Positions 12,808-26,334 of a DNA stretch of 64,000 nt are shown piece after piece. The DNA is from Telopea speciosissima. Its lineage: Eukaryota; Streptophyta; Magnoliopsida; Proteales; Proteaceae. A program made the position numbers and the translations under genes. The notes beneath the pieces are model-generated. The model searched no databases. It had not been told where the DNA came from and was given only the letters and a program-made list of their open reading frames with translations. The first letter of the stretch is position 1; each line of letters opens with the position of its first letter. The stretch is from contig NC_057926.1 in assembly GCF_018873765.1 (NCBI RefSeq), positions 55,503,378 to 55,567,377 on the forward strand, in the 5' to 3' direction.

Positions 12808-15800
12808 CAAAAATTAAGCATATTATATTGTGTTTATTTTAGTTGATAAAATCATTGTGTATCTATTATTATTTTGTTCATTAGGTGGTGAATGTATGTT
12901 ACATTATGTAACTTACATAATGAATATATGTTCGTTTTTTTTAAAAGTATTATTACCATCTAAGTCATATTAAACACGTATTAAATGCGTATCGTATAAT
13001 TGTCGTATGCATTTTATTACACCGAATTATTGAAAAATATTATTGCCATCTAGTCCGTTTAATTGCCGTACGTATCCGTTCCCGTTCAATTGCTGTTCCT
13101 GAACTTACTAACTAAGGTTTGGACTAAGTCCAATTCCTATTTTACTGGTCAATTGGTTACAGTATTCAAAAATATAACTCGTTTATCTGAGTGAATTTCC
13201 CATTACTGAAAAATTACTTGCGAAAATCAATCACTTCCCTATATTTGCCCTATATCACTCAAACACTCATACTTCATACTTCTTTTGTCTCTTTAGGAAA
13301 ACAAATTTTCATTTCCCTTCCTCCTCCGATAATTCCATATCCCTAAATTACCTTAAGATCTCCTCATCAAAAGATTGTTTTTCTATAGTGTGCAATAAAG
13401 GTGTCAACTATGAACCGGAATAGATAAACAAACCAAAATTGTCCATTTAAAATCAAATCAAACCGCAAAAATCAGTTCATTTCAATTTTAAAAGTCTTAA
13501 TAATCGGTTGATTTCAATTTTAAAACAGAAAACCATTCCAGACAGATTAACCGATTAAAACCTTTAAATCGGTAAACATGATTACATATTATATTATTTC
13601 TTATGAGCTAAAACAAGGAGGGAGAATGAGAGTGATTGATTGAGACTGAACCCCTTTCTTTCTATTTCTTGGTCTCTCGTTCTATCATCTCTCGTCACCA
13701 TGTCATATCCACTATGATTTATGAGTGACTGGTAGCAGTGCAATGGGTATTTTATTTAAACACGACACTAAACTTAACGACTCGTTTATTTTTTTATTTT
13801 TTAATCATAACCGTTGAAAAAAAAAAGGTTGTAACCTGCTCACCGTGACAATAGGTTTCTTTTTTTTCCAACTCTTCCTTTCTTCGCCGATCAGAAAACA
13901 ATCATCCTCTCCGGTGGTGGGTTAGGTCCTGCAAATCTCTGTTGAAACCCCAAGACACCCGAGTCTCGAACTGGGTGGGGAGCTTCATCTCCTTCTCGAA
14001 CTGGTTGCCTTAATCGAAAGCTGGAAGGCTCCTCTTTGTTTCATACAGAAACATTCTACGCCAAGCGATATCCGCAATATCTTTGAATCAGAACCCCTTA
14101 GCTCTTCTTCAATCATTGTTTCTCCTCTCTGATTGAAGCTAATCGACCTGAGATTTGTTGAAAATGGCAGATTATTGGCCGATCCTTCAATTGTTCACGC
14201 AATATAGGTAAAGACATTAGTTGTCTACATTAATTTCCCCTTCTTTAGGCTTTAAATGGTGTTTTCTGATTGGGCTGGATTTGCGAGGATTGAAGATTTC
14301 GAGGGGCTTGGGATGGAACATTGAATACGGTTGATGGAGTTTGTGTTCCAGTGATTCTTTATTGCATTTTGTCTTTTTACGTTCTTTTGGTAATGAGAGC
14401 TTAGAATGACAGCATTCTATCTCGAAGGAGAGATTTGCATTTCTTTGGGCCGCTGAGGAGGAAGAAGAAAGAATTAAAGTGAATAGGGTTCCCGTGTTGG
14501 GATTTTGGACGGAGTTCGTGAGTATTCATTTTGAGTTCTTCATCTTCATGGAATGAATAAAGAATGTTTTACTCGACCTTTTAGCTCAGAAGTTGTTATA
14601 AGGTTTTTATTGGGCGTATGTGGACATTGTCTTGTTACCTTCCAGATCCATTGTATTGTTTAAATGGGTTTTATTCAGTACAGGGGCAGTTCCTGATCTC
14701 GAAACGTGAATGGCTGGTTTGCAGAGGCCTGGTCTTTCCGAGAGGGATGTAGACGGGGGTATTGCTGCTGTTAGGGTTTGAGTGGGTTTTGAGTTCCGGT
14801 GGGGGTTTGGTTTTCCTATCCTTCTCGGATCGTTTCATTCCGACTACCCCACCCCACAGATCTGGATCTGGCAACCTTCAGGCTAAACGATGAAAACAAG
14901 GTTCACTCCTCCCACCTCCGACCTCCGCCCTCCGCCTTCCACCGTATATTGTCGGTTGGAAGATTGAGGGTTTATATACATATAAGGGAAGATGGAGTTT
15001 AGGTTAGCCGGTTACAGGTAAAATAATGAACGGTTAGGATTTTACATTAGAAATCAACGGATAAGATTTCAAGTGTTGCATATAACCTCACGTTTAACCC
15101 ACCTCCCATGATTTATATTCATTGCATTTTGAATCGAATCAATAAGCTGGTACTAAACTGATTGACACTCTTACTTGTGTCCATGATTTTTCCTAGGACT
15201 CTGTAACTCAAACATCCCCGAAAAAAGGATATTTTCCTTTTGAATTCAATTTTTTTTTTTTTTAATAGAGAATAGGCTATTCAAGCATGCGTGTCCAACA
15301 ACAAACAAAGGAAAAAAAAATATATAAAACAGATAAAAAACATGATAAATGCAAAACCATGGGGTAAAAATTGACTCGGTCTCATATGTCATTGACTGGG
15401 TCATCCAGACTAGGATTCAGTCACAACTCACAACCACTTCCCTAAATAACATGATATAGGCACAACGTCTCTTATAAGTCTTATATAATTATAGGGAGAA
15501 TGTTCTCTGTGCCACAGTGCAGGCTGTGCCTAGGCACATGGGCAGCCTATGCAGACCAAGCCACCCCCTCCCTGTTTTTGCTGGGTTGAATCCTCCAGCT
15601 CCTACCACAACCAAAGGAGAGCCAATATAATTAGAAGAAAAGAACGCCTCCCCGTCGTGTGCAGTGATGTATTTTTACGCCTAGTCCAAACACAGTTCGG
15701 ATATAAAATAGGGAAAATTTCCTGGATCTACTTAACAACAAAAAGATTTACAAAACTGGAATATATAAATTATGTTTTGCAGTTACAAATTACGATGTTG

Positions 15801-17766
15801 AAAAGATTTACATAACCCCGTCAAATTAAAAAAAAAAACTAAAATAAACAACCTAAAATACCCCCACAACCCACCTTCTTCTTCTCTCACAAATTTTTAA
15901 TTCAACCGCTTCACAACTCCCGCCTTCCTTCTCTTTGATCTTTTATTTCAATCAGAATTGCTTTCGAATTAAGCATTGTGCCTCTCTCTCCCCTTCTCTT
16001 CTTCGTGCTCGATTGCACCCTGGGTTAAATCCACCGGAACGATGTGCTCGACTTTCTTGAATTGGGTTGGCTTGGGAGATGAAAGCTTCAAATTGAGTTC
16101 GTCTATGGTGTGGAAGGTCGTGCGTGATGTTGATTTGGAGTTGAACTGTGGGAAGAGTGATCGGTTTAGATGAGGATGCTTCTGTGGTATTGGAGTTGGG
16201 ACAACTTTGCTGTCAACAGTGGCTTAGAGGTCTTCCAAAGCTTTGCTACTCTGCACTAATTCTTTTTCTAATTTACGTATGGCCAAATATTTCAGAGACC
16301 TCAGAAATAAAAAGAAGAGATGGGACGGTAAACAAGAATATTAAATGAGAATTGTAACTTCTCAAAGCAGTATCAAATAAGGCTGAGTTTTTACCAACAG
16401 AATAGTCTGGCTCTCTTGATGACTTCCAGGCCAGAAAATAATATTTTAATAGAGTTGAAAATGGTGCAATGTGTTGGTTGCAGAAAAAACTTAGAAACAC
16501 AGTATGGAAAATGGTTCTTCTGTATTTTCATATTTAAAAAACTAGAATCAATTTTAAAATTTCAGAGAGATTAGTCTTTTAGTATCTAGGATGAGGAAAA
16601 TAAATAGTTCAAGCGAACTGAAAGTTGACCAAAAAATAGAGGTTTCGACTGGCTTAAAAAGCAAGGGAAAACTGAGGGAAGAAAAGAAGAGAAACAGAGA
16701 GAGTAATAAGAGGAGATTTGACTTGAGATGGAGTAGGAATAAAATTGAAACAATTGGACCCAGAACACTATACGATAACTCTAGTAGTAGAAGAATGCAG
16801 AAATGTTCCTTAGTCATCGAAGAAATTGTCAAGGATGAAAGATTCCAATAAAGTCGAGAGCGAGAGAGTGAGTGAGACTTGATAAATTACAAAGATGTTG
16901 AGGGTATTGTAAGAAATTCATTCAACTTTTTCTAATGGGTTGGGATTTTTGTAAATCTTTTCTACCTTAAAACTAATTCGTGTAAAACAAATTTAAAGTG
17001 CGTCGGATGGATAAATCTTTTTTTAATCTAGATCTAAACAATTGTCCCTATAAAATAACCTACACATCCCTGCCCTTCTGTGGGCGATCATGGAGATGAG
17101 GTGTAACATACAAAGACGTGGCAATTACGCCACCGTAATGTTAGTCTGTTGAAGATCTCTGTCACAGATATTTTTATGACGTGGCAATTACTCCGTCTCT
17201 TAATTTTGGAAGCTACTTGCTGGTTACTACAAGTTCTACAACCATCGATCCTACCAGTGCCAAAAGTGATGAAAATTTTTGTTGGGGTTGTCGCATTAAT
17301 GTCGATCCTTCTGTCCTTGTCTCTTGTAGTATCTCTCTCTCAGACACACACAGAGTCTCAGTCTCTCTGTTATCCTTTCTGCTCATACGTAGACTTGTCG
17401 TCCAGTTGAAGATAAACGAAAGGAAACACAGTACTAACTCCAGTGCATGGAAAGAGATCACAACTGATAAGTATTATAAGGTAAGCATTGTCCCTCCTCG
17501 CGCTAATTTCTACTTTGTCCTCTGTTTTTTTTTTTTGGGTTAAAATGCCGCTGAAATGAGCAGAAACCCTCGGCTCCCAAACTGGAATCTTGGTTGGGAA
17601 GTTGGGAGGCCCATATGCTTTCAAAAACAGAGAATCAAACTCAAGAATTTGATTCTTAGTTCTCCTGAGCCTTACGGGTTAAGCGTTGGAAGATGGAAAC
17701 GGTTTCAATCAAAGAATTAGATTCATACTATCATCTATGAAACGGGTGAATTATGAATGAGGATTC

Positions 17767-19613
17767 ATGTACTTTGAATATGACAACAGAGATGCAATGG
17801 ACAGAGCAGAGGCCACCGATAGAATGCAAATTGGGTCCGGTAAAACAGTGGTTGGTTTGTATGCAGAACGAATGAATGAAGAAAATCCGCAGCGAAAGAA
17901 AACCCAGATGGCATTCTCTGATGTACAGGTACAAAATAGTAGTATAGATTTCTATTTTTTTTTAATTTTTTGGTGAATGTATAGATTTCTATTTAGCTGC
18001 TCATTCTTTTGCAAAAGCTATCCGTCATTATTTTTATTTAGTTTAATGGTCTCTTGAGCCAATAAACTTGTGAATTTTTTGCACTGAAGAAATCTACTTC
18101 AAGAGCGAAAGAACTGCATTTGGCGAAGAGGGACATTGGTCTATTGAATGAGAATAGAATGGTAGCCGAATCTGTAAAAGACCAAGCAGAATCTGAGCTC
18201 TACAGTGCTAGGATGAGGGTGAAGGGTCTCACTTCGAGGATTGAAGAATCAAATTTAAAAGCAAAAGCTCAGAAATGCGAAGTTGAAAAGCTGCAGAAGC
18301 AAGGAAAACATGATAATGTGTTGACAGTCACTTTCAGAAAAGCAGATGATTACCAGTATGCACAAGTGATGAGGGAATTGGAGTTTGTAAAACAAAAATT
18401 GAGTAAGCTTAAGCTTGAGAGGGATTCTGTCCTGGAAGCAAAATTGCTGGCAGACAAGGAATTTGAAGACTCGTTTTCTAGATTGAAGTCGCATTCAAGC
18501 ACCGTGGAATCACTAATGAAAGAGATTGAGGAAATCAATGAAGAGCAAATACTTGTTCAGCTAGCTAGGATAGAAGCAGTTAAAGAACTTGGAACAATTG
18601 AAGCCCAAAGAGAAGCAAAGGCCTCTCATTTCTCAGAGAAATTGGAAAGAATCAGAAATAGAATCAAGGACACAACCCAAGAACTAGACCATGCAAAGGA
18701 ACTGGAGAGCGAACTGGCCATTACTATTTCAGATGTTGATGTCTTACAAAATGAATTGAAACTAGTTAAGGCAATGAAAGAAAGGGTTGAGAATAAAAAA
18801 TCAGGTGATATCGAAGTCCATAAAGGAAGGGAAGAGGAACCACAAACTTCAAGGTTATTACAGCCAATTACTGGAGAATTGGATGCTGCAAAGAAAGAAT
18901 TAGCACGAATCAGAGAAGAAGAATTTCAATTAATGGCCTCTATGGACATAATACGAGATGAACTCCAGCATGTGTCTGAAGAAAGTACTCAGCTGAGGAC
19001 ATTAGAAGAGAATGCAGACTTGCTTCTACGGAGCTTAAATTCTAAACTCTTTAGGGGCAAATCCAAGTTGAAAGCTGCATTTACTGCTGAAGAGAAGGCA
19101 AAAACAATCGTGTCCAATCTTTCAGCGACACTTCAACAGTTACAAGCAGAAGCAAAGGCTGCAAATAGGGAGAGAGAACTTGTTAGTGAAGAAGCTGCTA
19201 GCATCAGAACAGAAATTCAAGAGACAGAGTCTAAGAATGGCTTAGCAGAGGACATGTTACAAGCTGCCATGAAGGAGCTTGAAGCAGTCAAAGCATCAGA
19301 AGCAATCACTCTTGAGAGATTAAAAGCTCTTAGGGAGAAAACCTTGAAGGCAAGAGCTTCAGAATCTCAGCACAAGTCTTCAGTAACCATCTCAACTTTT
19401 GAATATGAATACTTGACTAGCTGCGCAGAAGGGGCTAAAGAAATTGCAGATAAGAAGATTGTGGCAGCTCAGGCATGGACTGACGCACTAAAGGCCTCTG
19501 AGAAAGAGATATTGATAAACTGTGAAACAGCTCAGCGAGAAATCAGAGAGTTAATGCCGGTGAAAAAGCAAGAGGTATACAGAACAGAGAAGTCAATGAA
19601 GGTGAAGGTATAA
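17767..19613 (+). CDS. WEB/PMI-family coiled-coil protein (PMI2/PMI15-like, DUF827)
   Basis: Two exons, 17767-17928 and 18090-19613, join in phase 0 (CAG/GTACAA donor, GAAG acceptor) to give about 561 residues. PMI15 and PMI2 of Arabidopsis are of similar length (about 570-600). The first in-frame ATG follows a stop two codons upstream. After a short N-terminal part with the family-like word VVGLYAERM comes ELHLAKRDIG, the usual start of the long coiled coil, which then fills residues 60-540 with heptad patterning and charged residues (VKDQAESELYSARMRVKGL, GELDAAKKELARIREEE). In this family the proteins work with WEB1 to control the speed of light-driven chloroplast movement. The EIDT-type N-terminal motif common in relatives is not obvious, and the end after residue 545 does not match what I recall, so an additional 3' exon or a decayed tail is possible. 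Confidence 0.85.
17942..17994 (-). mobile_element. Micro-retroinsertion with perfect 16-bp target duplication
   Basis: The 16-mer GTATAGATTTCTATTT occurs at 17942-17957 and again at 17979-17994. The 21 bases between them read ATTCACCAAAAAATTAAAAA on the minus strand plus one more A, which resembles the last bases of a plant LINE followed by its A-tail. This fits an extreme 5'-truncated LINE-mediated insertion. It lies in the single intron of the WEB/PMI-like gene. Confidence 0.65.
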
Positions 19614-20039
19614 AGTGAGGATGAACTACACAATTGGGAATGGCAACATTAGTAACACCGAGAAGCTACAAACATGCAGCTTGAGAAAGCACTGCCAAAA
19701 GTCTATTAAGACAATGGCAGCAAAACCAAGAAGGCCTAGCTCTGGAACACTGCAAAGCCAGGAAGGTAGTTCCTTAGTCAAGTTTTTTTTTTCCCCAGCA
19801 TGAATTTTTTTTTTAAAATGTCCAATCTATGTCTAGGGATCTGTTATTGCAGAATTTAATATGAATTGCATTGTTCTGTATTAAGCTGTAGGCCATTGGG
19901 CAATAATGTGTTTGTAAGTGTGTGTCCATCAAACCCAGTTTGGTCCGGTTCAATTCGGTTCACTTTTGTATTGAACATTTATACATTTTAGTTTAATATT
20001 GTCACATGCGATATAAACTTTTTGAGCATTATGTGTTCG

Positions 20040-21330
20040 TAAGTTATACTTAAAATGGTAGTCACAACTAGGGTTTGGGCTGGACACCCTTATCATATGG
20101 TCGTCGCATTGGGTATGCCTAGACATGTGATGTCGGGTACGAATGCGAGTGCTCACATGTTTGATGTGTGCATTGGCGAAGAATCTACTTTGTCGATTCC
20201 CTCATGTATTCCGCCGATGTAGAAAGGGATAGACATGTGTCATCGATACCCTATACCTGAGGGAACCCTGTCACTGCAAAGTGTGATCGCATTCTTTGGT
20301 TCATCAATGACTGAGACTCAAGCAAGTCAAAGCCGGTGTTCTGGGAATACGTGAACACTTTGTGAGTGAAGGAGTTATCCAACACGGTCACCACTGCCCG
20401 ATTGGGGAACACCAAGATAGAGACTGTCTATGCATGGTCGGATCGTAACTGGATCCAATGACTGCTTTTGGAAATAGTTTTGCAAAATTTATTTTACATA
20501 AAATGATACATTATTTATAGTTATTTCAAATAAAGTGTTTTATCGAGTTTTATGGGACCGATCGGATGCACAGACGCTCTTATATGGACATGTACTATGG
20601 ATTGGGGTTTGGCAGTACATGTGTATATGCCCTAGATTCTATAATGATGGTGTTGATTAGTGGGGGGGGTTGTATATGATAAATTGTTTTCATATAGGGA
20701 GTTATTTGGAATTTGCTAATTTAATTGGCTTTTTATTTAATTAATGGATTTGGTGCTAATTGTAATTATCCATTAATAATTAAATAAAGAATATAATTAA
20801 TACTTTCCCTATTAGATTCTGTTTCTTCACCTGTGTAGCACTTTGAGTTTAAACATAACTGCCAGACTGAGAGAGAGAGAGTCAGACTCTCACTAGGGCT
20901 CTATTAAATCTATCTAGGATTTAATTAAACCCTATTATTATAAATAGGGGACCAAAAAACGCAAAAGAGGAAGCTCTCCACGTTTTTGGAGCAGACACTC
21001 TCTCTCCTACGTTTTTGGTTTCTCTCTCTCCCTCTTGTGATCTCTCTTCTTCTTCTTGCTTCTCTCACTTGTGTTTGAGAGTTAGGGTTTATGAAACCCT
21101 AGATATGTGCTGAGGAGTTTGAGGGCATCTGGGATTGGCGTGTAGAACCTTGGTAGCACCATTGGAGGTTCAAATCTGTTTGCTTGAAGCGTTCATTGGA
21201 GGAAGAACCACTGTCTATTGGAGGAGCAGGACTTGAGGCTCACCAGGTTAGCAGTTCTTTATTAATTCCTTCTGTTCATTGATTATTAATATTTATGGGA
21301 TACGAAAGAAACTTGAATTGATTAATTTTC
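20040..21330 (+). mobile_element. Probable solo LTR or LTR-retrotransposon remnant (fossil)
   Basis: The stretch has the composition of a plant LTR: a long non-coding segment with short inverted words, a TATA-like ATTATAAATAGG near 20936, a pyrimidine-rich leader after it, and a sequence near 21328 (TTTCGCTGCGCATTCGAGT) like those seen close to the 3' end of some plant LTRs. No gag or pol coding and no clear primer-binding site adjoin it, so a solo LTR or fragment is the best reading. Exact ends, family and age are undetermined; it looks old and broken. Confidence 0.4.
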
Positions 21331-22293
21331 GCTGCGCATTCGAGTATGGGATGGATCCCTCTTGCCATGTGATGGACTAGAGAAGAATTTCTCTGTCCCT
21401 ATTGTGATAATTAATTTTATGGGACGTAATAGGGAAGGAGAAACCCTAATAGGGATGCACCAGGGTTCTCATGGGCGACCATGGGAAACCCTAAAAATTA
21501 AAATGGGGCACCCATGGGACACCATGGGCTAACCCAGGGCGTGCAAAACCCTAAGAATAAATATCTTGGTCTCCCTAGGGAACCATGGTTTGATCCCTGG
21601 AACGTTGTTTGGCCAACAGTGGTTGCCATCAACCATGTTGAATTCCATTCGTTATTTTCCTCTATCAGTGAGTGGACAATGTTGTTAATCTGGTTGTATA
21701 TATATCCAATTTTTTGCAAAATAATGAACATATGTAATTTTTCATCCGGATTCGATTTGCATGATTCCATATTACATTCAGATGCTTGACATGGAAAATA
21801 TAGCCAGTAGCAGCTATGGTGTCCTTTTTGTTGATATGAAAATTTTGGCTTGTATCAACTTCAATTGCAGGCAAGGCAATGATAAAAGAAATCATTGTCT
21901 CTATACAGCTGGTTATGAATTTATCATCTTTTGATTTGTTAAGAGTTCAAAAAATACCTACCAGTTATGACTATGAGCTTTTTATCTATATACACAACTC
22001 ATGAAAATTTGGCATTAGTGAACACTTATATTTTGGAGTTTGTTCAATAGTTTTTCAACTTCTTGGCCTCTGGCTCAAACTGATTACATGCATCGGATCA
22101 ATGATGTTGCCACTTATGAGGCTTGAAGTTACTAAGTCATTAAGCAATTGGTGTTGCAGTTTTCTGGAAGTTATTTTTGATGTACTTGGATTTTACTTCG
22201 GGTCATATAATCATTTTTTTATTTTTTTGGATGACTTTATAATGTGGTTGTTGATAATCAGTAATGAGGCCTTAGTAGCACCTTAAAGATAAA

Positions 22294-22296
<3 letters not shown>

Positions 22297-22325
<29 letters not shown>

Positions 22326-22326
22326 T
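22297..22326. repeat. (GA)n microsatellite
   Basis: About 14 GA units. Confidence 0.95.
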
Positions 22327-22822
22327 TATTCCTTTTTTTTGGAGATAGGATTTCTGCAAAGAACCTTTTTCCACAACACTCTATGACTGTAATGTGGCAG
22401 GTTTGTGACCAAATTCACTTGACATGTTGTCCATGTCATTATCTATTGATGTATTTAATTCCGATGATTTTAGCTTCTCCTCTTGCTCTTGTGATAATCT
22501 GAAAGTTCAAATAGTGACTGTTGAAAAAACAAAGGAGAAAGACCATTGATGGTGGGCTGTGCTTTTGAAATGGGTAACCAAATTTGACGTTTGCGAGTTT
22601 GGAATTTTGTATCATGCAAAATCATATTTTTTTAGGGCAAAAAATAGTGCACATGTAGGAAATAGTTCTTTCAGTCTTTTTGGCAGAAAAGAGATCAGGG
22701 AGACCTTTGACTTTTTCTAGGGATTTTCTACAGGGGATATAGAAAGTCATTCCTTTTTTTCCGGTATGCCACTCCGCAAGTAAGGATACATGGGTTTATT
22801 GGCACTCTCTCTCCTTCCTCTT

Positions 22823-22861
22823 TTTTTGTTTTTTTTTTTTTTTTTGGGGGGGGGGGGGGGG
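22823..22861. repeat. Compound poly(T)/poly(G) tract
   Basis: About 17-20 T run straight into about 18 G. The same T-then-G layout occurs at 53608-53630 and, on the other strand, at 6006-6032. Confidence 0.85.
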
Positions 22862-23663
22862 TGGGGTTGTCTTCATACTTTAATCCAACAAATTCTAAAC
22901 TTCACTGCAAGAGGTGATGCTAGAATTCATGTGTACTTCAATTAGAAGAGTTTCCTATATATAATAATTGAACTCTAAGCCAGATGAGTGTGGGGTTTCA
23001 TTTATCATTAAAGCTGTATTTGTTTCACCGTAAAATATTTTATGAAAAAATAATTAGGGAAGGCATTTTGTGGTCTAGCAGATCACGGTACTTAGGGGGC
23101 ATGGAAGGGGTAAAAAAAAAGTGACATTGGGAGGGTATTTTCGAACCTTCATTCAATAAGGGAGAGATATAGATGATTTGCGTCATCTGGTGCTCCAGAC
23201 CACGATAATTTATATTTTATTTATATATTTATTTTATAAATTTTCTGTCATTTGACATTTTCAGAGTTGTAGATGAACAAGAAGTACATTTGAGTATGAT
23301 GGAATGAAGTCCTCCATGCGTGCCAAGAAACCTCATGATAGTATCACTATTTTTGGAAAACAAACCCGAACTTTGAAATGAATTATATTTAACAATTCTT
23401 ATATTGCATTTGAGTAAAGCATTTCTTCCTTCTCTAATTCTTATTATATATATAAATTTGTATTGATTTTTAACATATCCCATAAATTATTGTACTGTGA
23501 AACAAACAGAACCTATTGTAAATCTTAATCCAAAACCCAGATTAGTTAAAATCTTAACGTAAAAGACCCAAGATTGCCATAACCTGTGGAGTGTGGACAC
23601 AGTGAGATGGCCATCTGGCTTATGGAATGGTTCTTACTTCTTAGAGACTGTAATCTGCTAATT

Positions 23664-23694
23664 TGTGACTAGATAAGATAAGATAAGATAAGAT
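23664..23694. repeat. (GATAA)n microsatellite
   Basis: About six pentamer units in tandem. Confidence 0.9.
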
Positions 23695-24287
23695 CTAAGA
23701 ATTTAATTTCATTCCATCCATCCTTACTTTCTTAGGTCATGCATGGTATAATTGACGGAAGGAAATGTTGATATTTTTGGGAGGGATATAGATGAGGGAT
23801 GGTCAAATTTTAGGGAGCATTTTCTAAATACCAGTGCAATTAAGGGGCACATCAAGACTTAAAAGCTTTGCAATTAGACTTACAATGTGGGATTTGTGGA
23901 TCAAAAGAACCAAATGGAACCATAGGAATCATGGTTAAAGGAAGCGGAATCTGCAATGAATTCAGTCTCCATCGATCTCCATCTAGATAGAATTGATTGG
24001 AATCAGTCAAAAAACCTTAGAATCAGGATCAGAATCAGGATCAAAATCAGGATTGGGATCGGCCGATTGTGCTCCTAGTTCCTAAAACCACGATAGGAAT
24101 GTGTCTTAACAAAACAAGCATCATATTATCAAGGAAGACCAAATCCATTTATGTTATAGTTAGTGAGAAAGAACTTAACAGTGGTGGGCGACCCCTTTGT
24201 CCAAGTTAGAGTACTGTGGAAGTCCAAGTCCAAGTGTTGTACGCTCCGCTCCCCATCCGTGCACTTGACACCGCCACTAATCACGGT

Positions 24288-24432
24288 GAAATTGGCTTCA
24301 TTATTGTTCGCCGTCGAGACTGATACTGATAGGCTGTATCGGTCTGATTTCAGTACACAAATCAGCTTTTTGATCGTATCAATCAATATGTATTGGTGTT
24401 GTATCGCCGATACTGATATATCGATACCTAAA
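24288..24432. repeat. TATCG-rich dispersed repeat tract
   Basis: Dense words GATACTGATA, TATCGG, TATCAATCAA and CCGATACTGATATATCGATA. The same vocabulary recurs at 26100-26330, 32400-32615, 32930-33090, 38520-38705 and 43400-43645, which suggests one dispersed family with internally repetitive, near-palindromic words. Confidence 0.55.
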
Positions 24433-25924
24433 TCCAAGGGTCTGAAGACTCTGTACCAGCCATCTACTTGGATTTAGTTTTTGATATATCTAAAGTTATC
24501 AACTGCGTGGATGATCTGTAGCGAAAGGCTGCCTTCTTTCTTAAACTATATATGCGTATCTATTCTACTGTTTTATATATAAAGCATAATTAAGTCAATT
24601 AACGGAAGAAAAGATAGTTATTGAGTTAGTTATGAGTTGTAAAGCAGAAGATACCATGTCTCAACCTCCGACCTCTTTGCTAAGTTATTATTGACGTGGG
24701 TGGGCGATGGCCCGCTCTGCTCGTGCTGTAGGGTTGGGACTTGAGAAGACAAGCTGTAGTGATACTAATTACTTGAGCTGTACGTGGTCATCCCTCATAG
24801 CATTTCGGAAGAAATCTCCATATTCCCACCATTCAGGGAATGTTGAGATATTGATATCATAGTTCGAATCTATTTGTTATTCTTCTTAAGTTATGTATCC
24901 AAACTAATTTACTAGTGAATTGATTTCGATGATCGATCAAAACTGATACAAGTCAGAAAATCTAGAAAAAAATATTGTTTTTCCCAGACTTGTTTATATA
25001 TAAACATGGTATATCGAATTAGATCGGTGACCACATTTGCCCCAAGAACTACGACAAATTGCACACGAAGATGTAATTGAGAGGCTGGTGATTAGATGCT
25101 AGAGCACTTTGTAAGGGGTGGGTGTGAGCTGTTGAGCGATTGAGCGAACTATTTGATTATTTGATTTGGGAAAGAGGTAAGGTGGATATGTCCCCCATGT
25201 GTATTCTATTTCTCTGGTTTTATTTTAATAAAATCTTAGAGACCAGTCCGGGTCTTAGAGAATATTTAGATTAAAAAAACAAAAAAACCATGGTATATCG
25301 AATCAGATCGAGTCTGATATCGAACATTCCTTCGTTGGGTCAGCTTAGATTTGACGCAATCCAACCCGACCGAAACCGACGGATTGACACCCCAACGGAG
25401 GATCTCTATCCAGTTAATGCTGCTTTTAAGGTTTTGATTATACCCGTAAATTTCATTTGCATTGGATGAGGCAAAATAGGACCAATATATAATTCAAAGA
25501 ATCAAAGCATCTCAAAAGCCAGAAAATGAGAACTTTTGTGTCAGTAGGTTTGTTTATGTGATATAATCCAATTTTCTCCTTCTATGTATTTATTTAATCA
25601 AGAAGGCACACTCTTCACTCTTCACTCTTCACACACCCAATATCATTATTACGAAAGTACCCAAGCAAGTGGGGTTCACACTGCCACTCTACAAACGGCT
25701 ACTTCCATTTGGCATTCTCATTCACATGTTAATTTTACCCAACTATTCTAATTTCTCGGATTTTGCTTTAAACTTCTCACGAGATAGTGAGTTTAACGAG
25801 TCAAATGTACAGTACTGGTAACCTAATATGTTCTTTCATTTCTTGTTTTTCTGTCCACGTGGCTTTCATGCAGAACGTACTGTACTACATGATCCAGATC
25901 AACAGTTGGAGTTGGACCAGGGTT

Positions 25925-26085
25925 CAAGGGGATCCGACCCCTCTCCAATTAATGCTCAATGAGGTATCTAACGGTTGGATTAGTTGACACACATCCTAGT
26001 ATACGCCCAATCAGCATGCCCAATCAACCCAACTGTTGAATGTTCATTGGGCAATCTCCTCATTGAGGATCTCGATCCAATTCAA
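25925..26085. mobile_element. Small inverted-repeat element (MITE-like)
   Basis: CCAATTAATGCTCAATGAGG and ACGGTTGGATTAGTTG on the left pair imperfectly with CAACCCAACTGTTGAATGTT and CCTCATTGAGGATCTCGATC on the right, giving a hairpin of about 160 bp. No clear target duplication was found, so the ends are approximate and the superfamily is open. Confidence 0.45.
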
Positions 26086-26099
26086 AGTACAAATATCTA

Positions 26100-26330
26100 T
26101 TAGATGTATCTAATATATATAGTATCGTCAATATCTGAAACCAATACAATATTTATATCGGTGTGATGCAATATATCGATACATACTAATGGAAAAATGT
26201 TGTATAAAGTAGTTTTTCATTTTCAAAAAGTGATGGCAAAACCATTCAATAGAGTTCATATCAACTTTTGATCTATCTCAGTATCAATATCGATCAAGAT
26301 AAATATCAATCTCAATATCGTGATTTAAAT
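26100..26330. repeat. TATCG-rich dispersed repeat tract
   Basis: Contains ATCGTCAATATCTG, TATATCGATACATAC and AGTATCAATATCGATCAAG. It shares vocabulary with the tract at 24288-24432 and abuts a possible LINE tail at 26335. Confidence 0.5.
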
Positions 26331-26334
26331 CTTT

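Larger units (their letters stand above)
11700..17140. other. Gene-poor region, no supported gene
   Basis: About 5.4 kb of AT-rich DNA. It holds two GA microsatellites (12560-12591, 12767-12804), a C-run with CG-rich neighbours at 12140-12240, and a possible inverted-repeat element end near 15494. Some stretches (13860-14210, 14880-15020, 15860-16230) have a pyrimidine-rich, UTR-like look, but I could not connect them to any recognisable coding exons. Confidence 0.4.

Noticed and set aside
14164-14207. A first-exon-like ATG (MADYWPILQLFTQY) followed by a GTAAAG donor
   Set aside because: No following exon can be connected and the peptide is not recognisable, so it is not called as a gene.
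15480-15560. GGGAGAATGTTCTCTGTGCC, resembling the end of a MULE-like MITE
   Set aside because: Only one end was found and no flanking 9-bp repeat; it may be a solo end but cannot be supported as an element.
16591-16851. An 86-codon plus-strand frame rich in Lys, Glu and Arg
   Set aside because: Low complexity from A-rich DNA; no motif, no plausible splice context, not listed as a gene.
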